Origin: Planobispora longispora
Lineage (GTDB): Bacteria; Actinomycetota; Actinomycetes; Streptosporangiales; Streptosporangiaceae
NCBI RefSeq assembly: GCF_016863135.1
Contig: NZ_BOOH01000047.1
Coordinates: 1 to 64,000, forward strand
Direction: 5' to 3'
Length of the DNA: 64,000 nucleotides
Under the pieces are notes generated by a model that saw nothing but the letters and a program-made list of their open reading frames with translations, made no database searches and was not told the DNA's origin. The translations under genes and the position numbers were made by a program. Of the stretch, positions 43,461 through 51,617 are shown piece after piece (within the stretch, counting starts at the first letter, position 1; each line of letters begins with the position of its first letter).

Positions 43461-43825
43461 CCACGCTCCCCGAGCGGGTAGACCCTGAGCGCGGCCTCCA
43501 GCGCCTGCGCCTCCTCCGGCGTCAGGCGCTCCAGGAAGTGCACCAGCGTGGCCGCCCGGTTGCCGCCGGAGGTCAGCGTGGCGCGCATCAGCTCGGCGGT
43601 GTAGGCCTCCTTGCTGGCCACCGTCTCGTAGACGTAGGCCCGGCCGACCTGCTTGCGGCGGAGCAGGCCCTTGGTGTGCAGCTTGTCCATCACCGTCATG
43701 ACGGTGGTGTAGGCGATCTCCCGGTCACGGCGGAGGTCGTCGAGCACATCCCGGACCGATGCGGGTTTCCGGTACGACCACAGGCGGTCCATGATCGCGG
43801 ATTCCAGGTCTCCCAGACCACGCAT
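43457..43825 (-). CDS. BlaI/MecI/CopY-family repressor
   Basis: 122 aa from ATG 43825. Its winged helix is LESAIMDRLWSYRKPASVRD through YTTVMTVMDKLHTKGLLRRK, and the dimerisation tail is THVHFLERL-like. It should bind CTACGA/TCGTAG-type sites such as 41135-41153 and so control the DUF6153/DUF305 unit. It is coupled to the M56 protease gene by overlap. Confidence 0.92.
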   Translation of the reverse strand: MRGLGDLESAIMDRLWSYRKPASVRDVLDDLRRDREIAYTTVMTVMDKLHTKGLLRRKQVGRAYVYETVASKEAYTAELMRATLTSGGNRAATLVHFLERLTPEEAQALEAALRVYPLGERG

Positions 43826-43958
43826 CGCGCGACCCTCCCCTCCGCCTGCGGACAGTTCAATGCTACCGGCCGTCGTAGATCTCTGGCATGTACGCGTTTC
43901 CAGAGGGCCGACAGCATCGGCGATCGCCCGGCCGTCCCGACGCCTCGTGAGAGAACGA

Positions 43959-43985
43959 TTGCCATATACCCATAGGGGGTATAAT
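43959..43985 (+). promoter_or_regulatory. Promoter with CsoR-like operator
   Basis: TATACCCATAGGGGGTATA (43965-43983) is a CsoR-type palindrome. It lies between TTGCCA (43959-43964) and TATAAT (43980-43985), the latter overlapping its right arm. The short 15-bp spacer and central operator suggest metal-relieved repression of the His-rich gene that follows. Confidence 0.65.
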
Positions 43986-44021
43986 TTGAGGGCGTCCGAA
44001 CCACTGAACGAGGAGAGCGCG

Positions 44022-44162
44022 ATGTCCGAACCGGCGCACCGCATGGACCACACCCGGCATGAGGAGCGCCAGGGATCAGGCAGCCGCATGAACCCCGGGA
44101 GCCATGAACGGCACGGGGAGCACCCCGGCCATGAAGGGCAGGGAAAGCGCGGGCGCCGCTGA
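44022..44162 (+). CDS. Small His-rich protein, probable metal binder
   Basis: 46 aa from ATG 44022 with GAGGAGAG upstream. Nearly one residue in six is His (HRMDHTRHEERQ; GSHERHGEHPGHEG), with Met and Glu between. No Cys. It is likely a cytoplasmic copper or nickel buffer. It sits directly behind a promoter with a CsoR-like box and 15 bp before a TetR gene, so the two are probably one transcript. Confidence 0.65.
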   Translation: MSEPAHRMDHTRHEERQGSGSRMNPGSHERHGEHPGHEGQGKRGRR

Positions 44163-44177
44163 ACGCCCACGCAGACC

Positions 44178-44885
44178 ATGGGAACCCTCACGAACCGGCC
44201 CGACCGCCGGGTGCGCCGCACCCGCAAAGCCGTACAGGACGCGCTGGTCGACCTGATCCTGGAGAAGGGATATCAGGCCGTCACCGTCACCGACGTCATC
44301 GTCCGCGCCGACATCGGCCGCTCGACCTTCTACTCCCATTTCACCGGGACGCAGGACGTCCTGTTCAGCACCATCGAGGAACTCGTCGAGACACTGGGCG
44401 GCGGAGACGGCGAACGCCCGGACACGCCGGGACGGGCCTTCGCCTTCAGCCTGCCCCTGCTGGAGCATGTCGATGAGCAGCGCCACCTGGCCCGCGCCCT
44501 GCTGGGCCCCCGCGGCGACGCGGCGGTTCGCGACCGCGTCCAGCAGATCCTGACCTCCGCCATCCGTGCCGGACTGCTCTGCGCCCTGCCCGGCGACCAG
44601 GTCCCGCCGGACGACCTGGACCTGGTCGCGACCTGCGCCGCCGGCGCCTTCATCGCCCTGCTCACCCGCTGGACCCACGACGGCACCGCCGAGACGCCCG
44701 CACAATTGAACGCCGCCTTCCAGGCCCTGTTAGAGCCCGTGGTCACCCGGATGCCGCGCGACGCCCGGGCACCGGAGGACGAACCCCGCTGTCAGCCCCG
44801 GACGGCCGCGCCGCGGACCACGGTTTCCGAACAGACGGCCCTCGACTGTCCGGTAGCGGACAGCACCGCTCGATCTGGCGATTGA
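44178..44885 (+). CDS. TetR/AcrR-family regulator
   Basis: 235 aa. The HTH is VQDALVDLILEKGYQAVTVT followed by DVIVRADIGRSTFYSHF. The ligand part is helical, and the last 40 residues are low-complexity and probably disordered. It follows the His-rich gene by 15 bp and precedes an MBL hydrolase by 79 bp. Its target is probably its own operon or the hydrolase. Confidence 0.9.
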   Translation: MGTLTNRPDRRVRRTRKAVQDALVDLILEKGYQAVTVTDVIVRADIGRSTFYSHFTGTQDVLFSTIEELVETLGGGDGERPDTPGRAFAFSLPLLEHVDEQRHLARALLGPRGDAAVRDRVQQILTSAIRAGLLCALPGDQVPPDDLDLVATCAAGAFIALLTRWTHDGTAETPAQLNAAFQALLEPVVTRMPRDARAPEDEPRCQPRTAAPRTTVSEQTALDCPVADSTARSGD

Positions 44886-44964
44886 CCCCCGCTCCCACCA
44901 GGCGTTACTTCCTTTCCGAACCCTCTCGTCCGACAGGGGAAGCCGCCCTCCGAGGAGCCTGATC

Positions 44965-45810
44965 ATGTCCTTGTACGTCCCGCCGCAGCCCGAGCCCGTC
45001 GCAGTCGGCAGCCGTACCGTCATCCCCCTGGTCGACGCCGCCGGGCATGTCCTGCCACCCGAGCGGTTGTTCCCCGACCTGCCCGACGCAGAGCTGACCC
45101 GCCTCCTCACCGCGGAGGGAACGAGCGAACCGATGGCCGTCACCGGCTTCGCCATCCTCGGCGCGGACACCACGATCCTGGTCGACACCTGCCTCGGCGG
45201 CGGCAAACAGGGCAGAAAGGGCCCTTTCCCCGGGTTCACCTCCCGGTGGATGGACACCCTCGCCGAGGCCGGGATCGCACCGGACGCCGTCGATGTCGTC
45301 GTCAACACCCACCTGCATCACGACCACGTCGGCTGGAACACCACCGACGAGCTGAAGCCGACCTTCCCGAACGCGCGCTACCTGCTGGCCGAGGCCGAGT
45401 ACGAGCATCTCGGCACGGGTCGCCTCCGGCACGCCGACCGGGTCAGGGAATGCGTCACGCCCGTGGCGGAGGCCGGTCTGCTGCACCTGATCTCCGGGGT
45501 TCATGAGATCGACGACGGCGTACGGCTGCTGCCCGCCCCCGGGCACACTCCCGGCCACCTCGTCGCGGAGATCACCGACAGCGGCCGAACCGCGATCATC
45601 GCGGGGGACCTGATCCACCACCCCCTGCAACTGCTCCGCCCGGACGTCTCCTCATCCTTGTGCGAGGATCCCGCCCTGGCGGCGGAATCCCGCCACCGCG
45701 TGCTCAACGACCTCGCCGACCGTACCGGTGTCCTCCTCGCCGCCCACCTGACCCGGTCAGGAACGATCCACAGAGACGGCGCCGGTTTCAGCTTGCGAGA
45801 TCTGCCGTGA
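44965..45810 (+). CDS. MBL-fold hydrolase (lactonase-like)
   Basis: 281 aa. Full metal motif: VVNTHLHHDHVGWN (HxHxDH), LLPAPGHTPGHLVAEI, IIAGDLIHHPLQLL and a final His in LLAAHLTRSG. This pattern is shared by AHL-lactonase-type and related two-metal hydrolases. The N-terminus is that of the AttM/AiiA-like long form. GAGGAG precedes ATG 44965. Confidence 0.9.
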   Translation: MSLYVPPQPEPVAVGSRTVIPLVDAAGHVLPPERLFPDLPDAELTRLLTAEGTSEPMAVTGFAILGADTTILVDTCLGGGKQGRKGPFPGFTSRWMDTLAEAGIAPDAVDVVVNTHLHHDHVGWNTTDELKPTFPNARYLLAEAEYEHLGTGRLRHADRVRECVTPVAEAGLLHLISGVHEIDDGVRLLPAPGHTPGHLVAEITDSGRTAIIAGDLIHHPLQLLRPDVSSSLCEDPALAAESRHRVLNDLADRTGVLLAAHLTRSGTIHRDGAGFSLRDLP

Positions 45811-45958
45811 CGAGGTCGAGCACCTCCCGGGGGGACGACGCCGGGTCCAGGCCCGACAGGGCGGTGATCGCCTTGCGCAGGTCCTCGATCCGGGTCCGGA
45901 CCAGCGAAACGGTGGTCTCGTCGTCGGCCAGGCGGTTGTCGCCATTGATTTCCGACAC
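45788..45958 (-). CDS. 56-aa chimeric ORF containing a piece of acyl-CoA dehydrogenase
   Basis: A GTG frame 15 bases after the histidine kinase stop encodes 56 residues. The central part, DDETTVSLVRTRIEDLRKAI then TALSGLDP, is identical to acyl-CoA dehydrogenase residues near 477-504 encoded at 61243-61331. Both flanks differ (MSEINGDNRLA in front; ASSPREVLDLVTADLAS behind). Reading frame is conserved. It may be a real small protein that captured a fragment, or a relic of recombination. No ribosome binding site is evident. Confidence 0.4.
   Translation of the reverse strand: MSEINGDNRLADDETTVSLVRTRIEDLRKAITALSGLDPASSPREVLDLVTADLAS
45841..45929 (+). repeat. 89-bp direct repeat, copy 1
   Basis: This block matches 61243-61331 at 87 of 89 bases in the same orientation. 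Differences are at 45905 and 45908 only. Homology ends sharply on both sides. The other copy is inside the acyl-CoA dehydrogenase gene. Confidence 0.92.
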
Positions 45959-45973
45959 GGGCTGCCGAGGTTC

Positions 45974-47614
45974 TCAGACGGGCAGGGCCAGGGTGAAGGT
46001 GGAGCCCTCACCTGGGGTGCTGGTGGCGGTGATGGTGCCGCCGTGCGCCTCGGCGATCGTTTTCACCAGCCACAATCCCAGGCCGACGCCTTGGATGGCG
46101 TTGTCACGTGCGTAACGGGTGCGGTAGAAGCGTTCGAACACGCGCGGCAGGTCCTCGGCCTCGATGCCGACACCGTGGTCGGTGACGGCGATGGCCACCC
46201 GCCCTTCGGCCGGTGCGGCGCGCACGGTGATCGGCGTGTTGATGGGTGAGTACTTGACCGCGTTCGACAGCAGCGCACTGATCGCCCGCACCAGCAGGTC
46301 GTGATCGGCGGTGACGTTCTGCACCCCGGCGTCGGTCTCCACTTCGATGCGGTGGTTGCTGCTGCGGGCCTGGGCTCTGGTGGCGTGCACCGCGCTCTCG
46401 ACGGCCTGGCGCACCGGCACCGGGGCGGCGTTGACGGCCAGCTCATCGGTGGCCAGGGCACTGACCGCCAGCAGGTCCTCGACCAGGTTCTGCAGCCGGG
46501 CCGCGTTACGCGTCATCGCCTCCAGCATGCGCCGCTGGACGGGGTCGGTGTCGTCGAGCAGCTCCAGGTATCCGCTCAACGTGGTCAGCGGGGTGCGCAG
46601 CTCGTGGGAGACGGTGGCGATGAAGGCGTCTTTGGCCGCGTCCAGTTCCTTGAGGCGGGCGACGGTTTGCTGCTCGGTCTCATAGGCTCGGCGCAGCGCC
46701 TGCTCGGCGCGGCGGCGCTCGGTGATGTCGTGGATGAACGCGTGAAAGGCCCACGTGTTCGCCTCTCGGGTGGCCCACACCACGATCTCGATGGGGAACT
46801 CGCTGCCGTCGGGCCGGGCGCCGGCCAGCTCCAGTCGGCGGCCCAGCACCTTGGACTGCCCCGTGCTCAGGAACCGGGCCCGGCCGGACTCATCGGCCCT
46901 GCGGTAGCGTTCCGGCACGATCGCCTCGTGCACCAGCCGGCCCAGCACCTGCTCTCGCGTGCGGCCGAACATGCGCGCGGCCGCGGCGTTCCACTCGGTG
47001 ACATGCCCGGCCGCGTCGGTGGAGACGAAGCCCTCCACCGAGGCGTCGACGATCTGTTGCAGCCGGTCGCGGCCGGCCTGGGCGGTGTCACGGATCTTGC
47101 GGCGGTCGGCCACCCGGCCCAGCTGGTAGCCGATGGCCGTCATCACCCGCAGCAGCGGCTCATCCCGCGGGATCACCTCCTCGGAGAAGAACTGCAGCAC
47201 CGCCACCACGCCGTCGACCGCGATGACCGGAAAAGCGAAGGCCGCCCGCACGCCCGGATCGCGGCCGCCCAGCAGGCGCACCGCCAGCGCATCGGTGGTC
47301 AGATCGTGTGACCACACGGGCTCGCCGGTGGCCACGACCCGGCCGATGACACCGGTGCCGGGAGCGAACCGGGTGGTGGCGGCGATCTCGGCCAGTACCG
47401 GGAAGTCCTCGATCGGCCCGATCCAGATGCCGGCCGAGACGAAGACCTCACCGTCGTCGGCGGGCACTCCCAGGTGTCCCAGCGGCCAGCCGGTCACCTC
47501 GCACACCGTCGACAGCGTCGCGCGCGCGGCTTCTTCCAGGTCGTCGGTGGCGCTGGCCACCGCGGTGATGTCATCGATCAGCGCGACCAGTGCCATCTCC
47601 CGCTGCGTGCTCAC
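45974..47614 (-). CDS. GAF-PAS sensor histidine kinase
   Basis: 546 aa from GTG 47614. A GAF domain (about 20-170, FAPGTGVIGRVVATGEPVWS) and a PAS domain (about 185-300, DRLQQIVDASVEGFVSTDAA) precede HisKA with His337 in TVSHELRTPLTTLSGYLEL and an ATPase with SNAVKYSPINTPI, DHGVGIEAEDLPRVFERF and GVGLGLWLVKTI. There are no membrane helices, so it is soluble. No response regulator is adjacent. The RsbW-like kinase upstream on the same strand may act with it. Confidence 0.92.
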   Translation of the reverse strand: MSTQREMALVALIDDITAVASATDDLEEAARATLSTVCEVTGWPLGHLGVPADDGEVFVSAGIWIGPIEDFPVLAEIAATTRFAPGTGVIGRVVATGEPVWSHDLTTDALAVRLLGGRDPGVRAAFAFPVIAVDGVVAVLQFFSEEVIPRDEPLLRVMTAIGYQLGRVADRRKIRDTAQAGRDRLQQIVDASVEGFVSTDAAGHVTEWNAAAARMFGRTREQVLGRLVHEAIVPERYRRADESGRARFLSTGQSKVLGRRLELAGARPDGSEFPIEIVVWATREANTWAFHAFIHDITERRRAEQALRRAYETEQQTVARLKELDAAKDAFIATVSHELRTPLTTLSGYLELLDDTDPVQRRMLEAMTRNAARLQNLVEDLLAVSALATDELAVNAAPVPVRQAVESAVHATRAQARSSNHRIEVETDAGVQNVTADHDLLVRAISALLSNAVKYSPINTPITVRAAPAEGRVAIAVTDHGVGIEAEDLPRVFERFYRTRYARDNAIQGVGLGLWLVKTIAEAHGGTITATSTPGEGSTFTLALPV

Positions 47615-47689
47615 TGGCGCTTTGCCCCCTTCCTGGTTGACCGATGCCGCAGCCGACGCGGCCGTCCACCCCAATCTATCGCTTCGCAC

Positions 47690-47925
47690 CCGATCGGTTA
47701 CTTAAAGTGACCGCAGGTGTGGGGTGATCGATGGCCTACGCGAGCGGACAGAGACCGGCCCGGCGGCATCGAGGCCGACGTCGTGGAAAGCCGTAGAGGA
47801 GGGTGCGCCGGATCCGGTGAGGTGCAGCAGGCGGGCCACCGTACACGGCTACCGCCGTAGCCCTGCCGAGCCATTGCCGATACCCCCTGCTACAGGGCGG
47901 GTACGAACAGCGAAGGGGTGGAGGG
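47690..47925. other. Gap with CsoR-like palindrome
   Basis: No gene is seen. An inverted repeat at 47881-47903 (TACCCCCTG...CAGGGCGGGTA) lies 23 bases after the RsbW-like stop. It could be a terminator for that gene or another metal-regulator box. Confidence 0.4.
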
Positions 47926-48381
47926 TCAGGCGACCGGATCGGCGTCGGCATGCGGTTCATGCCGCCCGGCCGACGGGTGCAGCGGAGGGACCGGAGCGGG
48001 TCGGCGGTGCAGGTGCAGCACCGAGCCGTGGCCGGTCTGTTCCACGGTGACCTCGTCACACAGGTGCTGGATCACCCACAGGCCGAAACCGCGGGCGCCG
48101 CTCGGGTCGCTGCGGGCGGCGGCCAGATGCGCGGCGCTGAGGCCACCACCGGTATCGGAGATGCTCACAGTGATGCCCTCGGAGTGGGTGCGGGCGATCA
48201 CCAGGCCCTCCCGGCCGCCGTGGTCGAGCACGTTGGTGACGGCTTCGTTGACCGCCAGCACCAGGTCGTTCAGCCGCTCGCCGGACAGCCCGCCGCGTCG
48301 GCCGCAGTGGTTGACCAGGTCGCGGATGGCGCTCAGGTCGGCGCTGACGGGGCAGCGCAGCTCGAACGGCGCACTCGTCAT
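47926..48381 (-). CDS. RsbW-like ATP-binding protein
   Basis: 151 aa from ATG 48381. It has the HATPase_c_2 pattern of anti-sigma/serine kinases: NDLVLAVNEAVTNVLDHGG (N-box), ISDTGGGL (G1) and GARGFGLWVIQHL (G2). These proteins either inhibit sigma factors or phosphorylate their antagonists. No partner is adjacent. The C-terminal 25 residues are Pro/His-rich. Confidence 0.85.
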   Translation of the reverse strand: MTSAPFELRCPVSADLSAIRDLVNHCGRRGGLSGERLNDLVLAVNEAVTNVLDHGGREGLVIARTHSEGITVSISDTGGGLSAAHLAAARSDPSGARGFGLWVIQHLCDEVTVEQTGHGSVLHLHRRPAPVPPLHPSAGRHEPHADADPVA

Positions 48382-48545
48382 GATCGTTTTCTCGCTTGGG
48401 GTCGGCAACAGGCACGCGCACTGCAGATTTCCCGAGCGCAGATCGACAAACCCGCACCGGCCTGCGCCCGGCCGTCCATTGCCGAGGCTGACTCGGCTCT
48501 ACGGTGGGCGGGTCTTCCGAACGCAGGCGATGGGTGTCCTGGAAT

Positions 48546-49119
48546 GGCGGAGGCGACGCCGAGCGTTTTGCCCGCGAGGCCCGCGCCGCCGCCCAGGTGG
48601 TGCACCCTAACGTGGTCACGGTGCTGGACGTCGGATATGAGGCGGGCCGCCGGTTTTTGGTGATGGAGTGGCTGACCGGGCGCAACCTGGCCGCCGGAGT
48701 GGCGCACCGCGACATCAAACCCGCCAACCTGTATCTGACCGCGGACGGCATCCTCAAGGTCGTCGACTTCGGCCTGGCCCGGCTGGCCGCCTCCGCTGAT
48801 TCCGCCCGGCCGTCTTCGCGCCCCGGCTCCGTTCCGCCCCGGCCCACCGGAGCCGATCCGCGCACCTGGCTGACCGGACTGGAACAGGCCCTTAACGCGC
48901 AGCTGGAGAGCGGCGGCATCGAAGCCGACCTGGCCGGCAAAATCCGCGACAAGGCCGCCCAAGCGGTGGAGAAACTGGCCGAGGGCAAAGCCGGCGAGGC
49001 CCGCGACAAGCTGCGGGAACTGACCCGCGACCTGGCCGAGGCCCGCCGGGAGGGCAAGCTCGCCGACGGCCCGCTGAGCGACTTTCTGGCCCGCTCCGGC
49101 CGGGAGCTGATCGCCGTGC
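48546..49119 (+). pseudogene. Broken Ser/Thr protein kinase
   Basis: Kinase sequence starts in the middle of the N-lobe (GDAERFAREARAAAQVVHPN), without the Gly-rich loop or the ATP-binding Lys. It then jumps from LVMEWLTGRNLAA straight to GVAHRDIKPANLYLTADGIL, losing one helix. After DFGLARLAASAD it passes directly to a charged helical C-terminus (DKLRELTRDLAEARREGKLA). At least two internal deletions and N-terminal loss mean no kinase activity is expected. Confidence 0.75.
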
Positions 49120-49199
49120 TCGGGTGGCGATCAACCGGACCCGCCGTCGACAGGAACCACGGCGTCGTCGCCTCGGCGGAGGATCCCGGCATCGGGCGG

Positions 49200-49717
49200 A
49201 CGCTGTCGCCCGGCTGGGCTGAGGCGAGCTCGTGGGGGTCGGCGGGGCGCGCGTGGCGATAAAGGACACGACGCTGCACGTCGTCCTGGAGGTTCTGCCG
49301 ACCGGCCGAGTCGACCAGGACCTGGCTGGCGAGCAGGACGCCGGAGCGGTCGGTGCCCGACAGCCATACGCCGGGGCCGTCCGCGCCTTGGGCAACGCCC
49401 ACGTCGATCAGATCGAGCGTGTGCGCCACCGTGTCGTCCGCGCTCAGGAACCGGATCTCCAGGTCGGGCCGGTCGTGTCGGGCGCGGCGGTGATCGGCCG
49501 GAGCGGAGCTGCACCAGCGCTTGACCTGGTGGATGTCGTAGCCGTCGGGATTGAAGACCCGTACGTCGGCGCCCCGGTCGCCCCGGGAGGGCGTGATCCG
49601 GTTGCCGTGCGGATGCTTGGGCAGCAGCGCCGCGACGAACTCCTCAACCTTCTCCCCGGGCTCGCGTTCCCGGTTCACCGTTGTCACGCACCACGTCCAA
49701 GCGAGACGGCCCGACAT
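49200..49717 (-). pseudogene. Remnant of an Mrr-like PD-(D/E)XK protein
   Basis: On the minus strand a protein-like segment begins near 49717 (TVNREREPGEKVEEFVAALL) and includes GADVRVFNPDGYDIHQVKRW. That is like the GxD...QxK catalytic core of Mrr-type nucleases. A second piece (GVWLSGTDRSGVLLASQVLV) follows. The frame then runs on into the antisense of the kinase pseudogene without a proper end. It appears to be truncated by a rearrangement. Confidence 0.5.
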
Positions 49718-49728
49718 TTCTCCTGCGG

Positions 49729-50337
49729 TCAGCCAGGGGCTTGAGCGGCGGCGATGACGCCGTGCACGGCCTGGTCGATGCGTCCGGCGGCGGCCCCGGG
49801 ATCGGGCTGGCCGGCGTCCAACCAGGCGATGACGGCCTCCAGGGTGAGGGTGGGGATCAGATTCGCCGCCCAGTCCAGCCATGGGCCTGCCGGGATGAGG
49901 CGGGCGAGATTGCGGTGGGCGACCTCGCGGGAGGCTGCGGTGATCGAGTCGATCAGCTCGCGGAAGTCGGGCTCGCGAGCGGCGTAGCGGAACAGCAGCC
50001 GAAACCCGTCGGGGTCGGCGGACGCGGCGCGCAGCAACGCCGGGATGGCGCTCTCGTCGAAGTCGTCGGCGCCGGTGGCCTCGACCAGGCGAACACAGGC
50101 GCGATCCAGCACTGCGCGGTACAGGTCGGCCTTGGAGTCGAAGTGGCGGTACAGCATCGCCCGGGTGAGCTCGGCCTCGGCGGCGATGTCGTCCAGGCCG
50201 GTGGCGGCGTATCCGGCGCGGGCGAAGGCGCGGGTAGCCGCATCCAGGATCTGCTCGCGTCGCTCCGCCCGTCGCAGCCGCCGTACCGGCTGTGCCGGGA
50301 CGCCCCCCGGGGTATCGGCGTTTCCGGGATTGCTCAT
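49729..50337 (-). CDS. TetR-family repressor
   Basis: 202 aa from ATG 50337 with GGAGG upstream. HTH: REQILDAATRAFARAGYAAT followed by GLDDIAAEAELTRAMLYRHF. The ligand domain contains ADPDGFRLLFRYAAREPDFR. It is divergent from the cytochrome P450 gene, with an AT-rich palindromic gap between them, so it very likely controls the P450/methyltransferase pair and itself. Confidence 0.92.
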   Translation of the reverse strand: MSNPGNADTPGGVPAQPVRRLRRAERREQILDAATRAFARAGYAATGLDDIAAEAELTRAMLYRHFDSKADLYRAVLDRACVRLVEATGADDFDESAIPALLRAASADPDGFRLLFRYAAREPDFRELIDSITAASREVAHRNLARLIPAGPWLDWAANLIPTLTLEAVIAWLDAGQPDPGAAAGRIDQAVHGVIAAAQAPG

Positions 50338-50379
50338 CCAGCCTCCACTTGTAGAAGACAAAGTATACATATAGCTTAA

Positions 50380-50395
50380 TAGACACCTGAGTCTA
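50380..50395. promoter_or_regulatory. TetR operator upstream of the P450 gene
   Basis: TAGAC (50380-50384) and GTCTA (50391-50395) are inverted arms six bases apart in the AT-rich divergent region. A related GTAGAAGACA element lies at 50351-50360. AT-rich sequence nearby (TATACATATAG) can supply -10 elements for both directions. Confidence 0.55.
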
Positions 50396-50424
50396 CAAAA
50401 TGACTTCTACTTCGCGGAGGAGCC

Positions 50425-51612
50425 ATGTCGCCCACCGCCCCCGCCCACCTGCCGTTCGAGCAGGATCACCCCCTGCGGCCCGCGCGACTGCTGCGCGACC
50501 TGCAGGCCCGCGGCCCCATCCACGCCATCCGCACCGCGCTCGGCCACCCGGCCTGGCTGGTGACCGGATACGAGGAGGTGCGCCGTCTGCTGGACGACGA
50601 CCGTCTCGGCCGCTCCCACCGCGAACCCGAGAGCGCCTCCCGCACGGGAGAGTCGGCGCTGTTCGGCGGCCCGCTGGGTGACTTCGACACCGAGCAGGCC
50701 GACCATCGGCGGATGCGCGCGCTGCTGCAGCCGCACTTCTCCCCCCGGCGCATGCGCGCGCTGCGCGGCCGCGTCGAGACGCTCACCACCGGCCTGCTGG
50801 ACGAACTGGCCGCCACCGGGCCGCCCGCCGACCTGCATGCCGCCCTGGCCCTGCCGCTGCCGATCGCGGTGATCTGCGAGCTGCTCGGCGTGCCGTACGA
50901 CGACCGCGCCCAGTTCCGGGCCTGGACCCAGGCCGCCGGTGACCTCACCGACCGTGCCCGCTCCGAGCAGGGCCTGGCCGAGCTGTTCACCTACGGCCGG
51001 AAACTCATGGCACGCAAACGGGCCGAGGGCGATCCGGACGCCGATGTCATCTCCCGGCTGGCCGCCACACCCGGGGTCAGCGACGACGAGGCCGCCGCCA
51101 TGGGCATGTTCCTGCTGTTCGCCGGACACGAGACCACCGTCGCCGCGATCGACGAGGGCGCGCTGTGGTTGTTGGCCAACCCGCAGCAGTGGCAGGCCCT
51201 GATGGAGGACCCGTCCCGAATCGACGCGGCGGTGGAGGAGATCCTGCGCGCCCCGGGCCAGGGCGGCGGCGGCATCCCCCGCTACGCCCGCGCCGACCTG
51301 GAGATCGCCGGAGTACCGGTACGCGCCGGCGATCTGGTGCTGCTGGACACAGGCGCGGCCAACCACGACGCGGCCGTCTTCACCGACCCCGACCGCTTCG
51401 ACATCGACCGCCCCGCCGTACCGCATCTGAGCTTCGGCCACGGCGCCCGCTACTGCATCGGCGCACCCCTGGCCCGCATCGAGCTGCGGGTGGCCTTCTC
51501 CCGGCTCATCGCCCGCTTCCCCACCCTGACGCTGGAGTGCGCGCCGGAAGAGCTGACCTTCAACGCCAACGTGCTGACCGGCGGCCTGACCGCGCTACCG
51601 GTCAGCTGGTGA
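50425..51612 (+). CDS. Cytochrome P450
   Basis: 395 aa. The I-helix is MFLLFAGHETTVAAI with the acid-alcohol region as HETT. The heme loop is FGHGARYCIGAPLARIEL with Cys344 as iron ligand. The ExxR motif region is present upstream of AVFTDPDRFDIDR. It is a soluble bacterial class I P450 requiring ferredoxin partners that are not encoded here. GGAGGAG precedes the ATG. It overlaps or abuts a methyltransferase gene, suggesting oxidation followed by methylation of one substrate. Confidence 0.94.
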   Translation: MSPTAPAHLPFEQDHPLRPARLLRDLQARGPIHAIRTALGHPAWLVTGYEEVRRLLDDDRLGRSHREPESASRTGESALFGGPLGDFDTEQADHRRMRALLQPHFSPRRMRALRGRVETLTTGLLDELAATGPPADLHAALALPLPIAVICELLGVPYDDRAQFRAWTQAAGDLTDRARSEQGLAELFTYGRKLMARKRAEGDPDADVISRLAATPGVSDDEAAAMGMFLLFAGHETTVAAIDEGALWLLANPQQWQALMEDPSRIDAAVEEILRAPGQGGGGIPRYARADLEIAGVPVRAGDLVLLDTGAANHDAAVFTDPDRFDIDRPAVPHLSFGHGARYCIGAPLARIELRVAFSRLIARFPTLTLECAPEELTFNANVLTGGLTALPVSW

Positions 51613-51617
51613 CCACC

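Noticed and set aside
48056-50386. 776-codon minus-strand frame spanning TetR, nuclease relic and kinase relic
   Set aside because: It joins antisense of three different genes; only the stretch 49200-49717 within it looks like protein.
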